In this document: positions 53,245 to 64,000 of the stretch, one piece after another | Numbering within the stretch: the first letter of the stretch is position 1 | Layout of the letters: every line of letters starts with the position of its first letter | NCBI RefSeq assembly: GCF_010974825.1 | Contig: NZ_JAAILA010000010.1 | Span: 62,001 to 126,000, forward strand | Origin: Aeromonas rivipollensis | GTDB taxonomy: Bacteria; Pseudomonadota; Gammaproteobacteria; Enterobacterales; Aeromonadaceae | Direction of reading: 5' to 3' | DNA: 64,000 bases | The notes under the pieces: model-generated | Seen by the model: the letters and a program-made list of their open reading frames with translations, nothing else | Databases searched by the model: none | What the model was told of the DNA's origin: nothing | Made by a program: the position numbers and the translations under genes

Positions 53245-54408
53245 CTACACCAGCCCCAGAGCGTAGCGCAGCGCCATCTCCTTGAGCGGGCCAGCCTTGT
53301 CCGCCAGGGTCAGGGCCAGATTGCGGGTCAGGCGCAGCGGCCCTATGTCGTTGCTGAACACCCCGTAGAAGAGATCCATCCCCGACTGCATCAGCAGGTT
53401 GTCGGGGCGGCGACGGCGCTCGTAGCGGCTGGCCAGGGTGATGTCGTGCCAGTCAGCCCCCGCCTTGCCGAGCAGCTCGGCCCAGCAGGCCACGTCCTTG
53501 AAGCCAAGGTTGACCCCCTGCCCCGCCAGCGGATTGATGGTGTGGGCGGCATCGCCGAGCAGCACCACACGGCCGGCGTGGTAGTGGTTGGCGTGGCGGC
53601 GCACCAGCGGGAAGCTCCCCTTGCCGGTCACCTGGAAACCGCCGAGCCGGGCCGGGAAGTGACGGCGTACCTCGGCGGCCAGGGCCTCGTTGCCCATGGC
53701 GGCCAGGGCCCGGATGCGGGCGGGGCTGTCATACCACACCAGGGAGCCGTGCCGGCCCGGCAGGGGCAGGAAGGCGCGCGGGCCCCTCGGGGTGAACTGC
53801 TGCCAGGTGATGTCTTCCTGCTCGAACTCGGTATCTATGTTGATCAGCATGCAGTGCTGGCGGTACTCGAAGCGCGACACCCCTATCCCGGCGAGGCGGC
53901 GGGTGAGCGACTCGGCGCCGTCGCAGGCCAGCACCCAGCGCGCCTGCAGCTCGGTGCCATCGTCGAGCAGCAGGCTGGCGTGCCCGGCACTTTGCTGCAG
54001 CCGGACCACAGCCGCCGGGGTGTGGGTCTGGATATTGGGAAAATCTTCCATTCGCCTCAGCAGGGCGAGCTGCACCAGCCGGTTCTCTATGATGTAGCCG
54101 AGCTGGGGCAGCCCCAGATCCGCCGAGTCGAAGCGGGTGGCGAAGCCGTCCAGCTCCCAGGTCTCCAGCCGGCGGTAGGGGCACAGCCGCATCTGCTGCA
54201 GGTGCGACCAGGCGCCGGCCTTGTCCAGCAGCGCCACCGAGGCCTGGCTGATGGCGGAGACCCGCAGATCCAGCGGCTGATCCGGGGCGTAATGTTCCGG
54301 CAACCGGGTCTCGATGACCCGCACGTTGAGACCCTCTGCCGCCAGCAGGCAGGCGGTGGCGGCGCCCACCATGCCGGCGCCGACGATGGCGATATCACAC
54401 TGTTCCAT
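53245..54408 (-). CDS. ubiF: Ubiquinone biosynthesis FAD monooxygenase UbiF
   Basis: The 387-residue FAD-dependent hydroxylase of the UbiH/UbiI/UbiF family has the N-terminal IVGAGMVGAATACLLA, the middle ACDGAESLTRR (DG motif) and LLGDAAHTINPLAGQGVNLGF. UbiF hydroxylates C6 of the ring late in aerobic ubiquinone synthesis. The call of UbiF over its paralogues rests on sequence resemblance and on the position divergent from miaB, as in E. coli. The start MEQCDIAIVG (54408) is preferred to the longer frame. Confidence 0.85.
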   Translation of the reverse strand: MEQCDIAIVGAGMVGAATACLLAAEGLNVRVIETRLPEHYAPDQPLDLRVSAISQASVALLDKAGAWSHLQQMRLCPYRRLETWELDGFATRFDSADLGLPQLGYIIENRLVQLALLRRMEDFPNIQTHTPAAVVRLQQSAGHASLLLDDGTELQARWVLACDGAESLTRRLAGIGVSRFEYRQHCMLINIDTEFEQEDITWQQFTPRGPRAFLPLPGRHGSLVWYDSPARIRALAAMGNEALAAEVRRHFPARLGGFQVTGKGSFPLVRRHANHYHAGRVVLLGDAAHTINPLAGQGVNLGFKDVACWAELLGKAGADWHDITLASRYERRRRPDNLLMQSGMDLFYGVFSNDIGPLRLTRNLALTLADKAGPLKEMALRYALGLV

Positions 54409-54634
54409 AACTTGATTCCTGCAAGGGGTCGCCCCGGACAAGGAGAGAGGGGGCGAACCGAATGGGGCATGATAACGCAAGGAGACCGGATAAACAGTGA
54501 GTCAGACGGGCAATTGCCGCGACAGGCCAGGCCATCTGGCGGCGGCGCGGCCCCAGACTGGTCAGCACCGGGATTGCGGAGTAAAATGGCCGGTCCTTTG
54601 ACCCTGCCGATCTTAAACACAGTCAAGAGTAGCA

Positions 54635-56068
54635 ATGAGCAAGAAACTTCATATCAAGACCTGGGGCTGCCAGATGAACGAGTACGACTCGTCCAAGATG
54701 GCCGACCTGTTGGACGCCAGCAATGGCTACACGCTGACCGAAGAGCCCGAGGAGGCAGACGTCCTGCTGCTCAATACCTGCTCCATCCGTGAAAAGGCCC
54801 AGGAGAAGGTGTTCCACCAGCTCGGTCGCTGGAAGAAGCTCAAGCTGAAAAAACCGGGACTGGTGATAGGCGTGGGTGGCTGCGTCGCCTCCCAGGAAGG
54901 GGAAGCCCTGCGCCAACGTGCGCCCTATGTGGACATCGTCTTCGGCCCCCAGACCCTGCACCGCCTGCCCGCCATGATCAAGCAGGTCCAGGAGGGGCGC
55001 GGTGCCCAGGTGGACATCGCCTTCCCGGAGATCGAGAAGTTCGACAACCTGCCGGAACCCCGCGCCGAGGGGGTCACCGCCTTCGTCTCCATCATGGAAG
55101 GCTGCTCCAAATACTGCTCCTTCTGCGTGGTGCCCTACACCCGCGGCGAGGAGGTGAGCCGCCCGCTCGACGACGTGCTCTATGAAATCGCCCAGCTCGC
55201 CCAGCAGGGGGTGCGCGAGGTGAACCTGCTCGGTCAGAACGTCAACGCCTACCGCGGCCCGACCTTCGATGGCAATGACTGCACCTTCGCCGAGCTGTTG
55301 CGCCTGGTGGCCGCCATCGACGGCATCGACCGCATTCGCTACACCACCAGCCATCCCATCGAGTTCACCGACGACATCATCGAGGTCTACAAGGACACGC
55401 CGGAAGTGGTCAGCTTCCTGCACCTGCCGGTGCAGAGCGGCTCGGATCGCATCCTGACCATGATGAAGCGCCCCCACACAGTGCTGGAGTACAAGTCCAA
55501 GATCCGCCGCCTGCGCGCCGCCCGTCCCGACATCACCATGAGTTCCGACTTCATCGTCGGCTTCCCGAACGAGACGGACGAGGATTTCGAGGCCACCATG
55601 AAGCTCATCGAGGAGATCAACTTCGACATGAGTTTCAGCTTCATCTACAGCCCGCGCCCCGGCACCCCGGCCGCCGATCTGCCGGACGACGTCGACATGG
55701 AGGTGAAGAAGGCCCGTCTCACCCGGCTGCAGAACCAGATCAATCACCAGTCCATGCTCATCGGCCGCGCCATGCTGGGCTCGGTGCAGCGCATCCTGGT
55801 GGAGGGGCCCTCCAAGATGGATCCCATGCAGCTCAGTGGCCGCACCGAGAACAACCGGGTGGTCAACTTCGAGGGCCCGCACCGCCTCATCGGCGGCTTC
55901 GCCGACGTGGAGATCACCGACGTGCGCCCCTACTCCCTGCGTGGCCGCTTCATCCGCGGCGAGGACGAAATGAATCTGCGCATCGCCACGGCGCCGAGCG
56001 AAATCCTGGCTCGCCGCCCGGACAACGTCCCCGATGATCTCGGGGTGGCGGCCTTCAGACCCCATTAA
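54635..56068 (+). CDS. miaB: tRNA methylthiotransferase MiaB
   Basis: MiaB adds a methylthio group to N6-isopentenyladenosine-37 of tRNA. The 477-residue radical-SAM protein has an N-terminal domain with the auxiliary cluster cysteines (WGCQMN, NTCSIRE, GGCVAS), the radical SAM motif [11 protein letters not shown], and a C-terminal TRAM domain (about 380-445). It starts the miaB-ybeZYX-lnt run. Confidence 0.97.
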   Translation: MSKKLHIKTWGCQMNEYDSSKMADLLDASNGYTLTEEPEEADVLLLNTCSIREKAQEKVFHQLGRWKKLKLKKPGLVIGVGGCVASQEGEALRQRAPYVDIVFGPQTLHRLPAMIKQVQEGRGAQVDIAFPEIEKFDNLPEPRAEGVTAFVSIMEGCSKYCSFCVVPYTRGEEVSRPLDDVLYEIAQLAQQGVREVNLLGQNVNAYRGPTFDGNDCTFAELLRLVAAIDGIDRIRYTTSHPIEFTDDIIEVYKDTPEVVSFLHLPVQSGSDRILTMMKRPHTVLEYKSKIRRLRAARPDITMSSDFIVGFPNETDEDFEATMKLIEEINFDMSFSFIYSPRPGTPAADLPDDVDMEVKKARLTRLQNQINHQSMLIGRAMLGSVQRILVEGPSKMDPMQLSGRTENNRVVNFEGPHRLIGGFADVEITDVRPYSLRGRFIRGEDEMNLRIATAPSEILARRPDNVPDDLGVAAFRPH

Positions 56069-56070
56069 TT

Positions 56071-56098
56071 TTCTCCCCCCTCCCGAGGGCGGGGGGAA
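56071..56098 (+). repeat. C/G-rich hairpin between miaB and ybeZ
   Basis: TTCTCCCCCC and GGGGGGAA flank a smaller CCC/GGG pair. It starts right after the miaB stop and belongs to the same type as the elements near 23900 and 42700. Confidence 0.55.
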
Positions 56099-56117
56099 CA
56101 GCCGATACGAGGACACC

Positions 56118-57176
56118 TTGAGCCGACACATCTCGACCCTGAACCTGCACCTGGAACCCGCCGACAACCTGCGTCTCGCCAGCCTGTGCGGCCCCTTTGA
56201 CGACAACCTCAAGCAGCTGGAGCGCCGTCTCGGCATCGAGATCAGCTACCGTGACAACCACTTCCAGCTACTCGGCAAGCAGGCCCAGATAGATGCGGCG
56301 GCCGCCATCCTCAAGCACCTCTATGTGGAAACCCAGCCCCTCAAGGGGGGCAAGGTGACCGACATCACCCCCGAGATGGTGCACCTGACGGTGCAGGAGT
56401 CCCGGGTGCTGGAGCAGGACGATGACGAGGCGCCGAGCCAGCCCTATGGCAAGGAGGTGACGGTCAAGACCAAGCGCGGCCTCATCAAGCCCCGCAGCCC
56501 GAACCAGGCCCAGTACATCAGCAACATAGTGCGTCACGACATCAGCTTCGGCATAGGCCCGGCCGGTACCGGCAAGACCTATCTGGCGGTGGCCGCCGCC
56601 GTGGATGCCCTGGAGCGCCAGGAGATCCGCCGCATCCTGCTGACCCGCCCGGCGGTGGAAGCCGGTGAGAAGCTCGGCTTCCTGCCCGGGGATCTCTCCC
56701 AGAAGGTGGACCCCTACCTGCGCCCCCTCTACGACGCCCTGTTCGAGATGCTGGGCTTCGAGCGCGTCGAGAAGCTGATGGAGCGCAACATCATAGAGGT
56801 GGCGCCCCTCGCCTATATGCGCGGAAGAACCTTGAACGATGCCTTTATCATCCTGGACGAAGCCCAGAACACCACCACAGAGCAGATGAAGATGTTCCTG
56901 ACCCGCATCGGCTTCAACTCCAAGGCGGTGGTGACCGGCGACATCACCCAGGTGGACTTGCCGCGCAGCACCAAGTCCGGTCTGCGCCACGCCTTGGAAG
57001 TGCTGCAGGGGGTCGATGGCCTGTCGTTCAACTTCTTCGAATCCAAGGACGTGGTGCGCCACCCAGTTGTGGCCCGCATAGTGCAGGCCTACGAGGCGTT
57101 CGACGCCCGGCAGGCGAGCGAGAAGAGCGCCCCCAATACCCGCAACGAGAACACCAGCAAAGAGAGTGCCCAATGA
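56118..57176 (+). CDS. ybeZ: PhoH-family ATPase YbeZ
   Basis: This 352-residue P-loop NTPase related to PhoH has an N-terminal KH-like region ([20 protein letters not shown]), Walker [16 protein letters not shown] and Walker [11 protein letters not shown]. It works with the rRNA-processing endoribonuclease YbeY, whose gene overlaps it by 4 bp. The TTG at 56118 has AGGA four bases before it; the open frame further upstream runs into the miaB end and hairpin. E. coli YbeZ is of similar length. Confidence 0.94.
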   Translation: MSRHISTLNLHLEPADNLRLASLCGPFDDNLKQLERRLGIEISYRDNHFQLLGKQAQIDAAAAILKHLYVETQPLKGGKVTDITPEMVHLTVQESRVLEQDDDEAPSQPYGKEVTVKTKRGLIKPRSPNQAQYISNIVRHDISFGIGPAGTGKTYLAVAAAVDALERQEIRRILLTRPAVEAGEKLGFLPGDLSQKVDPYLRPLYDALFEMLGFERVEKLMERNIIEVAPLAYMRGRTLNDAFIILDEAQNTTTEQMKMFLTRIGFNSKAVVTGDITQVDLPRSTKSGLRHALEVLQGVDGLSFNFFESKDVVRHPVVARIVQAYEAFDARQASEKSAPNTRNENTSKESAQ

Positions 57177-57643
57177 GCGTGACCCTGGATCTGCAGCTGG
57201 CCTGCGCCAGCACCGACGGCCTGCCGACCGAAGCCCAGCTGCAAGGCTGGCTCGATGGCACCATTCTGGGTTTCCAGGAGGAGGCCGAGGTGACGGTACG
57301 CCTGGTGGACGAGGCGGAGAGCCGCGAGCTCAACCTCACCTACCGCGGCAAGGACAAGCCCACCAACGTGCTATCCTTCCCGTTCGAAGCTCCTCCCGGC
57401 ATGGAACTCCCCCTGCTCGGGGATCTGGTGATCTGTCGCCAGGTGGTCGAGGCCGAGGCCCTCGAGCAGAACAAACCCCTCGAGGCCCACTGGGCTCACA
57501 TGGTTGTGCACGGCAGTCTGCATCTGCTAGGTTATGACCATATCGAGGACGAGGAGGCCGAGGAGATGGAGCAGCTCGAGCGCGACATCATGCAGGAGCT
57601 CGGCTTTGCGGATCCCTACCTCGACGACGAAGTCGAAGGATAA
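57173..57643 (+). CDS. ybeY: rRNA maturation endoribonuclease YbeY
   Basis: The 156-residue zinc-dependent enzyme acts on 16S rRNA 3'-end maturation and ribosome quality control. The zinc motif is [11 protein letters not shown] with His113, His117 and His123. The C-terminal tail ([20 protein letters not shown]) is the part that has been copied three times downstream. The last copy ends in EVEE and TGA, whereas this gene now ends in EVEG and TAA, so the repeat event seems to have changed the last codons. Confidence 0.96.
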   Translation: MSVTLDLQLACASTDGLPTEAQLQGWLDGTILGFQEEAEVTVRLVDEAESRELNLTYRGKDKPTNVLSFPFEAPPGMELPLLGDLVICRQVVEAEALEQNKPLEAHWAHMVVHGSLHLLGYDHIEDEEAEEMEQLERDIMQELGFADPYLDDEVEG

Positions 57644-57648
57644 GGTGA

Positions 57649-57744
57649 ATGAGAAGCCGAGGAGATGGTGCAGTTCCAGAGCGCGACATCATGCAGGAAC
57701 TCGGCTTTGCGGATCCCTACCTCGACGACGAAATCGAAGGATAA
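57649..57744 (+). CDS. Mini-ORF 1 in ybeY repeat (31 codons)
   Basis: It starts six bases after the ybeY stop with AAGG as a possible ribosome site. It reads MRSRGDGAVPE followed by the YbeY tail [20 protein letters not shown]. The tail is in the same frame as in ybeY. It could be translated by re-initiation, but expression is not shown. Confidence 0.3.
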   Translation: MRSRGDGAVPERDIMQELGFADPYLDDEIEG

Positions 57745-57749
57745 GGTGA

Positions 57750-57845
57750 ATGAGAAGCCGAGGAGATGGTGCAGTTCCAGAGCGCGACATCATGCAAGAG
57801 CTCGGCTTTGCGGATCCCTACTTCGACGACGAAGTCGAAGGATAA
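57750..57845 (+). CDS. Mini-ORF 2 in ybeY repeat (31 codons)
   Basis: Same structure as the preceding one, with a tail that ends PYFDDEVEG. Differences in the Gln and Glu codons (CAA GAG for CAG GAA) are silent; one Leu-to-Phe change is present. Confidence 0.3.
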   Translation: MRSRGDGAVPERDIMQELGFADPYFDDEVEG

Positions 57846-57850
57846 GGTGA

Positions 57851-57946
57851 ATGAGAAGCCGAGGAGATGGTGCAGTTCCAGAGCGCGACATCATGCAAGA
57901 GCTCGGCTTTGCGGATCCCTACCTCGACGACGAAGTCGAAGAGTGA
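57851..57946 (+). CDS. Mini-ORF 3 in ybeY repeat (31 codons)
   Basis: Same structure, ending PYLDDEVEE and TGA, which probably is the original ybeY terminus. It lies 99 bp before ybeX. The stretch 57947-58045 shows nothing else. Confidence 0.3.
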   Translation: MRSRGDGAVPERDIMQELGFADPYLDDEVEE

Positions 57947-58045
57947 CAGGCCGGTAAGGGGGTCACCGTCTTGAAACAGACAGCCGCCATCCTTATATCG
58001 GCAAGACAACATCCCGAATGTTCACACGAGTAACCAAGAGAGAAA

Positions 58046-58927
58046 ATGACCGACGATCACCCTAGTACCGGCTCGCCGAAGAAAACCTGGCTCGACAAGC
58101 TCAGCCAACTCTTCCAGGGCGAGCCAAAAGACCGCAATGATCTGGTGGAAGTCATCGCCGATGCGGAAGAACGCGACCTCATCGATCAGGACACCAAGGA
58201 CATGATCGAGGGCGTGCTCGAAATTGCCGAGCTGCGCGTGCGTGACATCATGATCCCCCGCTCCCAGATGGTGACCATAGAGAAGTCCCAGCCTGTGGAC
58301 GACTTCCTGCCCGTCATCATCGAATCCGGACACTCCCGCTTCCCGGTGATCAACGAAGACAAGGATCACGTGGAGGGCATCTTGCTCGCCAAGGATCTGC
58401 TGCCGTTCGGCTTTGGCGGCCATCACGCCAGCGAGCCGCTGCAGCTCGAGAAGATCCTGCGCCCCACAGTGATAGTGCCGGAAAGCAAGCGGGTCGATCG
58501 CCTGCTCAAGGAGTTCCGCGAAGAGCGCTACCACATGGCCATAGTGGTGGACGAGTTCGGCGGCGTCTCCGGTCTGGTGACCATAGAAGACATACTCGAA
58601 CTGATTGTTGGTGAGATAGACGACGAGTTTGACGACATAGAGGATGAGCCGGAAGAGATCCGCCGCATCAGCAAACGGGTCTTCTCCGTCAGCGCGCTGA
58701 CCGAGATCGAAGATTTCAACGACTTCTTTGGCACCCAGTTCAGCGATGAAGAGGTGGATACCGTGGGCGGCCTGGTGATGCATGCCTTCAGCCACCTGCC
58801 CAAGAAGGGCGAGGAGATAGAGCTGGACGGCTACCTGTTCAAGGTGATGCACGCGGACCGTCGCCGCCTGCAGCAACTGCAGGTGAAGATCCCGGAGAAT
58901 CACGCTGCGGCCCAGCCGGAGTCCTGA
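58046..58927 (+). CDS. ybeX: CBS-domain protein YbeX (CorC)
   Basis: The 293-residue cytosolic protein has an N-terminal linker, two CBS domains (about 65-190; VRDIMIPRSQMVTIE and MAIVVDEFGGVSGLVTIEDILELIVG) and a CorC_HlyC domain (about 200-285). It is linked to Mg2+/Co2+ efflux and, in E. coli, to ribosome maturation with YbeY/YbeZ. The tandem repeat separates it from ybeY by about 400 bp where the spacing is usually short. Confidence 0.94.
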   Translation: MTDDHPSTGSPKKTWLDKLSQLFQGEPKDRNDLVEVIADAEERDLIDQDTKDMIEGVLEIAELRVRDIMIPRSQMVTIEKSQPVDDFLPVIIESGHSRFPVINEDKDHVEGILLAKDLLPFGFGGHHASEPLQLEKILRPTVIVPESKRVDRLLKEFREERYHMAIVVDEFGGVSGLVTIEDILELIVGEIDDEFDDIEDEPEEIRRISKRVFSVSALTEIEDFNDFFGTQFSDEEVDTVGGLVMHAFSHLPKKGEEIELDGYLFKVMHADRRRLQQLQVKIPENHAAAQPES

Positions 58928-59125
58928 TCCCGCCCTCCCCGCGCCGTCAATCAACGCCCCTGCTTTCAGGGGCGTTTGTCATTCTGCCGCCCCTGCCCCT
59001 TCCCATTCCCCTGCTGCGCCCCCCTTCGACATCCGGCTGGCCGGGAGGCTCGCCGTTGGCGCTGTTTGCGGTTAAGATGTCGGCCATTCCACTTTTATTC
59101 AGCCCAATTCGAGCCCCGATCCCCC

Positions 59126-60655
59126 GTGAAATCGAAACTTCTGACAAGCCTGTTCGCCCTGGCCTCTGGCGCCATCGCCGTGCTGGCCTTCTCCCCTTTC
59201 GGCTACTGGCCTCTGGTGATCCTCTCCCTGCTCGGCCTCTATGCCCTGCTGGAGAAGGCCAACCCCAAGCAGGCGGCCTGGCGCGGCTTCGGCTATGCCA
59301 TGGGGCTGTTTTTGCCGGGACAGTGGTGGATCCATGTCAGCATGACGGAGTTTGGCGGCATTCCGCTGCCCGCCGCCTTCGTGCTGCTGGCCGGCCTCTG
59401 CGCCTATCTCTCCCTCTATCCGACCCTGGCCTGCTGGGCCTTCGCCCGCTTCTTTGGCGGTCGCCACTGGAGCCGCTGGCTGCTCGCCTTCCCGGCACTC
59501 TGGCTGATGGCCGACTGGCTGCGGGGCTGGGTGATGACCGGTTATCCCTGGCTCTGGTTTGGCTACACCCAGATAGACGGCCCCCTCAAGGGCTTCGCTC
59601 CCATTCTCGGGGTGCAGGGCATCACCCTGGCCCTGCTGCTCACCACCTCAGCCCTCTGGCTCACCTGGCAGAGCCGCAAACCGGCCTGGCTGCTGCTGCC
59701 GGTCGTGCTGGTCGGCGCCGCCCAGGGGCTGATGCAGATCAACTGGGTGACCCGGGGTGAGCTGGTCAAGGTGGCCCTGGTGCAGGGCAACATAGCCCAG
59801 TCCCTCAAGTGGGATCCCGAGGCCCTGATCCCCACGGTGCGCACCTATCAGGATCTCAGCCGCGAGAACCAGGACGCCGACATCATCATCTGGCCGGAAT
59901 CGGCGATCCCGGCCATAGAGAAGGAGATGGGCACCTATCTGGAGAGCCTGGACAAGGCAATGAAGGTGAACGACACCGGCCTGCTGGCGGGGATCATCCA
60001 TTACGATCTGAAACAGCAGCGCTTCTACAATACAGTGCTCGGCATGGGGGTGCAGGATCTGGACGGCAAGGAGTCCTATCACTACGAGCACAAGAACCGC
60101 TACTACAAGTACCACCTGCTACCCATCGGCGAGTTCGTGCCCTTTGAAGATCTGCTGCGCCCCATAGCCCCCTTCTTCAACCTGCCCATGTCCTCCTTCA
60201 GCCGGGGCGACGAGGTGCAGCCGAATCTGATCGCCAAGGGGCTCAAGTTTGCCGCCGCCATCTGCTACGAGATCATCTTCCCGGACGAGGTGCGCCGCAA
60301 CGTGCAGCCGGACACCGACTTCCTGCTGACGGTCTCCAACGACGCCTGGTTCGGCACCAGTATCGGCCCCTGGCAGCACATGGAAATTGCCCGGATGCGC
60401 GCCCTGGAGCTGGCTCGCCCGCTGCTGCGTGACACCAACACCGGCATCACCATAGTCACCGAGATCGACGGCAGCATCATAGGCCAGATCCCCCAGTTCG
60501 AGGCCGGGGTATTGCGTGCCGAGGTGCGCCCTGCCCACGGCTCGACCCCCTATCTGCGCTTTGGCAGCTGGCCCATGTACGCGCTGGCCGCCCTGCTGCT
60601 CGGACTGGCGCTGGTGCTGCGGCCCCGCGCCCATCCCTGGGCTCGCCAGCGTTAA
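59126..60655 (+). CDS. lnt: Apolipoprotein N-acyltransferase
   Basis: Lnt adds the third acyl chain to the N-terminal Cys of lipoproteins. The 509-residue protein has about six N-terminal transmembrane helices, a periplasmic nitrilase domain (about 225-470) with the triad Glu258 (WPESAIP), Lys328 (YYKYHLLP) and Cys380 (AAICYE), and a last C-terminal helix. The GTG at 59126 agrees with the length of E. coli Lnt (512); the longer frame upstream is Cys/Arg-rich and implausible. Confidence 0.95.
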   Translation: MKSKLLTSLFALASGAIAVLAFSPFGYWPLVILSLLGLYALLEKANPKQAAWRGFGYAMGLFLPGQWWIHVSMTEFGGIPLPAAFVLLAGLCAYLSLYPTLACWAFARFFGGRHWSRWLLAFPALWLMADWLRGWVMTGYPWLWFGYTQIDGPLKGFAPILGVQGITLALLLTTSALWLTWQSRKPAWLLLPVVLVGAAQGLMQINWVTRGELVKVALVQGNIAQSLKWDPEALIPTVRTYQDLSRENQDADIIIWPESAIPAIEKEMGTYLESLDKAMKVNDTGLLAGIIHYDLKQQRFYNTVLGMGVQDLDGKESYHYEHKNRYYKYHLLPIGEFVPFEDLLRPIAPFFNLPMSSFSRGDEVQPNLIAKGLKFAAAICYEIIFPDEVRRNVQPDTDFLLTVSNDAWFGTSIGPWQHMEIARMRALELARPLLRDTNTGITIVTEIDGSIIGQIPQFEAGVLRAEVRPAHGSTPYLRFGSWPMYALAALLLGLALVLRPRAHPWARQR

Positions 60656-60674
60656 GCGAGCCTGGCCCATATAA

Positions 60675-60703
60675 AAGAGGCGCCCCATGGGGCGCCTCTT
60701 TCT
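60675..60703. terminator. Terminator between lnt and ybeL
   Basis: A 12-bp perfect stem AAGAGGCGCCCC / GGGGCGCCTCTT with a minimal loop is flanked by A and T tracts. It serves both convergent genes. Confidence 0.92.
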
Positions 60704-60720
60704 TTATCGATTCACTTATC

Positions 60721-61203
60721 TCAAGGGGAGAGCGGCTCCCTGTGATACTCGTTGGCCCCGCACTCCGGGCAGGTGCCAAGCTGCTGCGGGTGCAGCACAG
60801 TGTGGCGCCACTCGCAGTGATCGCACACCAGCACCCCCAGCCCCACCCAGTCGCCGGCCCGATAGACCCCCTTGTGTTCCAGCTCGTCCGCCAGCTCGCT
60901 CCACTCCACCTGGGCGCGGTCTGTCACGTCCGCCAGCCAGGACCACACTGTATCTTTCAATGCCAGCATAAAGGCGGACTCGGGCACCTCGGCGCGGCTC
61001 TCGTCATAGTTGCCGAGATCCCGCTTCACGTATTCTGCGATCAGCGCCAGCTCGTCCTGGGTCAGATCGCCGGCCGCCTCCAGATAGGCCTGTACCTTGG
61101 CGATCATCCGGTTGAGGCGTTCCCCCTGAAACTCTTCGGTCTCCTCCCACTGCTTCTTGAGCTGGGCGATGAAGGCTTCATACCCTTGTCGACGTTTGTC
61201 CAT
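60721..61203 (-). CDS. ybeL: Zinc-ribbon protein YbeL (DUF1451)
   Basis: The 160-residue protein has a helical N-terminal part (EAFIAQLKKQWEETEEFQGE) and a C-terminal Cys4 zinc ribbon (CDHC...CPEC). It matches E. coli YbeL in length and in WxxLADxTDxxQxEW. Its function is unknown. The ATG at 61203 has AGGAG eight bases upstream; the ATG two codons earlier sits too close to that site. Its position between lnt and leuS is as in E. coli. Confidence 0.88.
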   Translation of the reverse strand: MDKRRQGYEAFIAQLKKQWEETEEFQGERLNRMIAKVQAYLEAAGDLTQDELALIAEYVKRDLGNYDESRAEVPESAFMLALKDTVWSWLADVTDRAQVEWSELADELEHKGVYRAGDWVGLGVLVCDHCEWRHTVLHPQQLGTCPECGANEYHREPLSP

Positions 61204-61235
61204 GGCCATTACTCCTCTGCTGAACCCTGATCGTG

Positions 61236-64000
<2,765 letters not shown>

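Larger units (their letters stand above)
57557..57946 (+). repeat. Four-copy tandem repeat made from the ybeY 3' end
   Basis: Copy 1 (57557-57655) is the end of ybeY plus a junction of 18 bases. Copies 2 (57656-57756) and 3 (57757-57857) are 101 bases each, and copy 4 (57858-57946) stops at the old-type terminus. Copies 2-4 share a block that differs from copy 1 (GTGCAGTTCCAGAG for GAGCAGCTCGAG, net two extra bases), so they descended from one altered copy. Their remaining differences are single bases. Confidence 0.95.

Noticed and set aside
52705..54792. A 695-codon plus-strand frame across the isochorismatase and ubiF genes.
   Set aside because: It crosses two conserved genes and the miaB start and shows no domain.
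57557..57946. A CRISPR-like repeat array.
   Set aside because: The repeats are contiguous 99-101-bp copies of a gene end with no unique spacers and no cas genes.

Overview
The window comes from a GC-rich gammaproteobacterial chromosome, most likely an Aeromonas. The main reasons are the divergent type IV pilus operon (tapMNOPQ arrangement) beside the gene for PBP1a, the miaB-ybeZ-ybeY-ybeX-lnt-leuS order, an EarP/EF-P arginine-rhamnosylation pair, and the general base composition. No rRNA, tRNA, insertion sequence, prophage or CRISPR array was seen. Most of it is core chromosome with accessory inserts. The assignment to Aeromonas is inference.

Layout. 1-4.9 kb: pilMNOPQ on the minus strand, with pilQ cut by the window edge, divergent from mrcA (5.2-7.6 kb). 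7.7-12.2 kb: oxyR, a cytosolic DsbA-family thioredoxin-fold protein, a secreted metallo-beta-lactamase-fold protein with a degraded metal site beside a divergent LysR regulator, and a membrane protein. 12.2-18.0 kb: a five-gene chaperone-usher fimbrial operon (pilin, chaperone, usher, second chaperone, tip subunit). 18.2-26.7 kb: a LytM-type peptidase, a MATE transporter, an MscK-like channel, a glycerophosphodiesterase and a chemoreceptor. 27.2-30.5 kb: frdABCD behind a long leader with an FNR site and a Fur-like palindrome.

30.6-32.0 kb: a PhlG-like hydrolase divergent from a TetR regulator, with a perfect 31-bp palindrome between them. 32.1-34.0 kb: ycaQ and a methyltransferase. 34.1-40.7 kb: the most interesting block. 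A run of five tightly packed genes (thermostable-hemolysin-family protein, acyl-AMP ligase, heme-oxygenase-like putative diiron oxidase, SDR reductase, periplasmic TPR-like protein) is followed by a QseBC/PmrAB-like two-component system. A perfect PmrA-type box lies upstream of the first gene. It looks like a small biosynthetic operon that carries its own regulator, making or modifying a fatty-acid-derived compound.

40.7-54.4 kb: a retropepsin-like zinc-protease-family protein, guaC with a terminator-like hairpin at its predicted transcript start, earP-efp, yjdF, a DUF3530 protein, a hydroxyacid dehydrogenase, a glycine-zipper protein, a diguanylate cyclase, a nitroreductase, a HAD phosphatase with a small partner, a LysR regulator, an isochorismatase-like hydrolase and ubiF. 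54.6-64 kb: miaB, ybeZ, ybeY, ybeX, lnt, ybeL and leuS (cut by the window end). Between ybeY and ybeX the last ~90 bp of ybeY has been copied three more times at a 101-bp period. Each extra copy forms an intact 31-codon reading frame that keeps the YbeY C-terminal peptide in frame, which is the oddest sequence structure in the window.

Start codons were chosen by family alignment from memory, ribosome binding sites and gene overlaps. Several genes use GTG or TTG (frdA, lnt, the usher, ybeZ and the zinc-protease-like gene).
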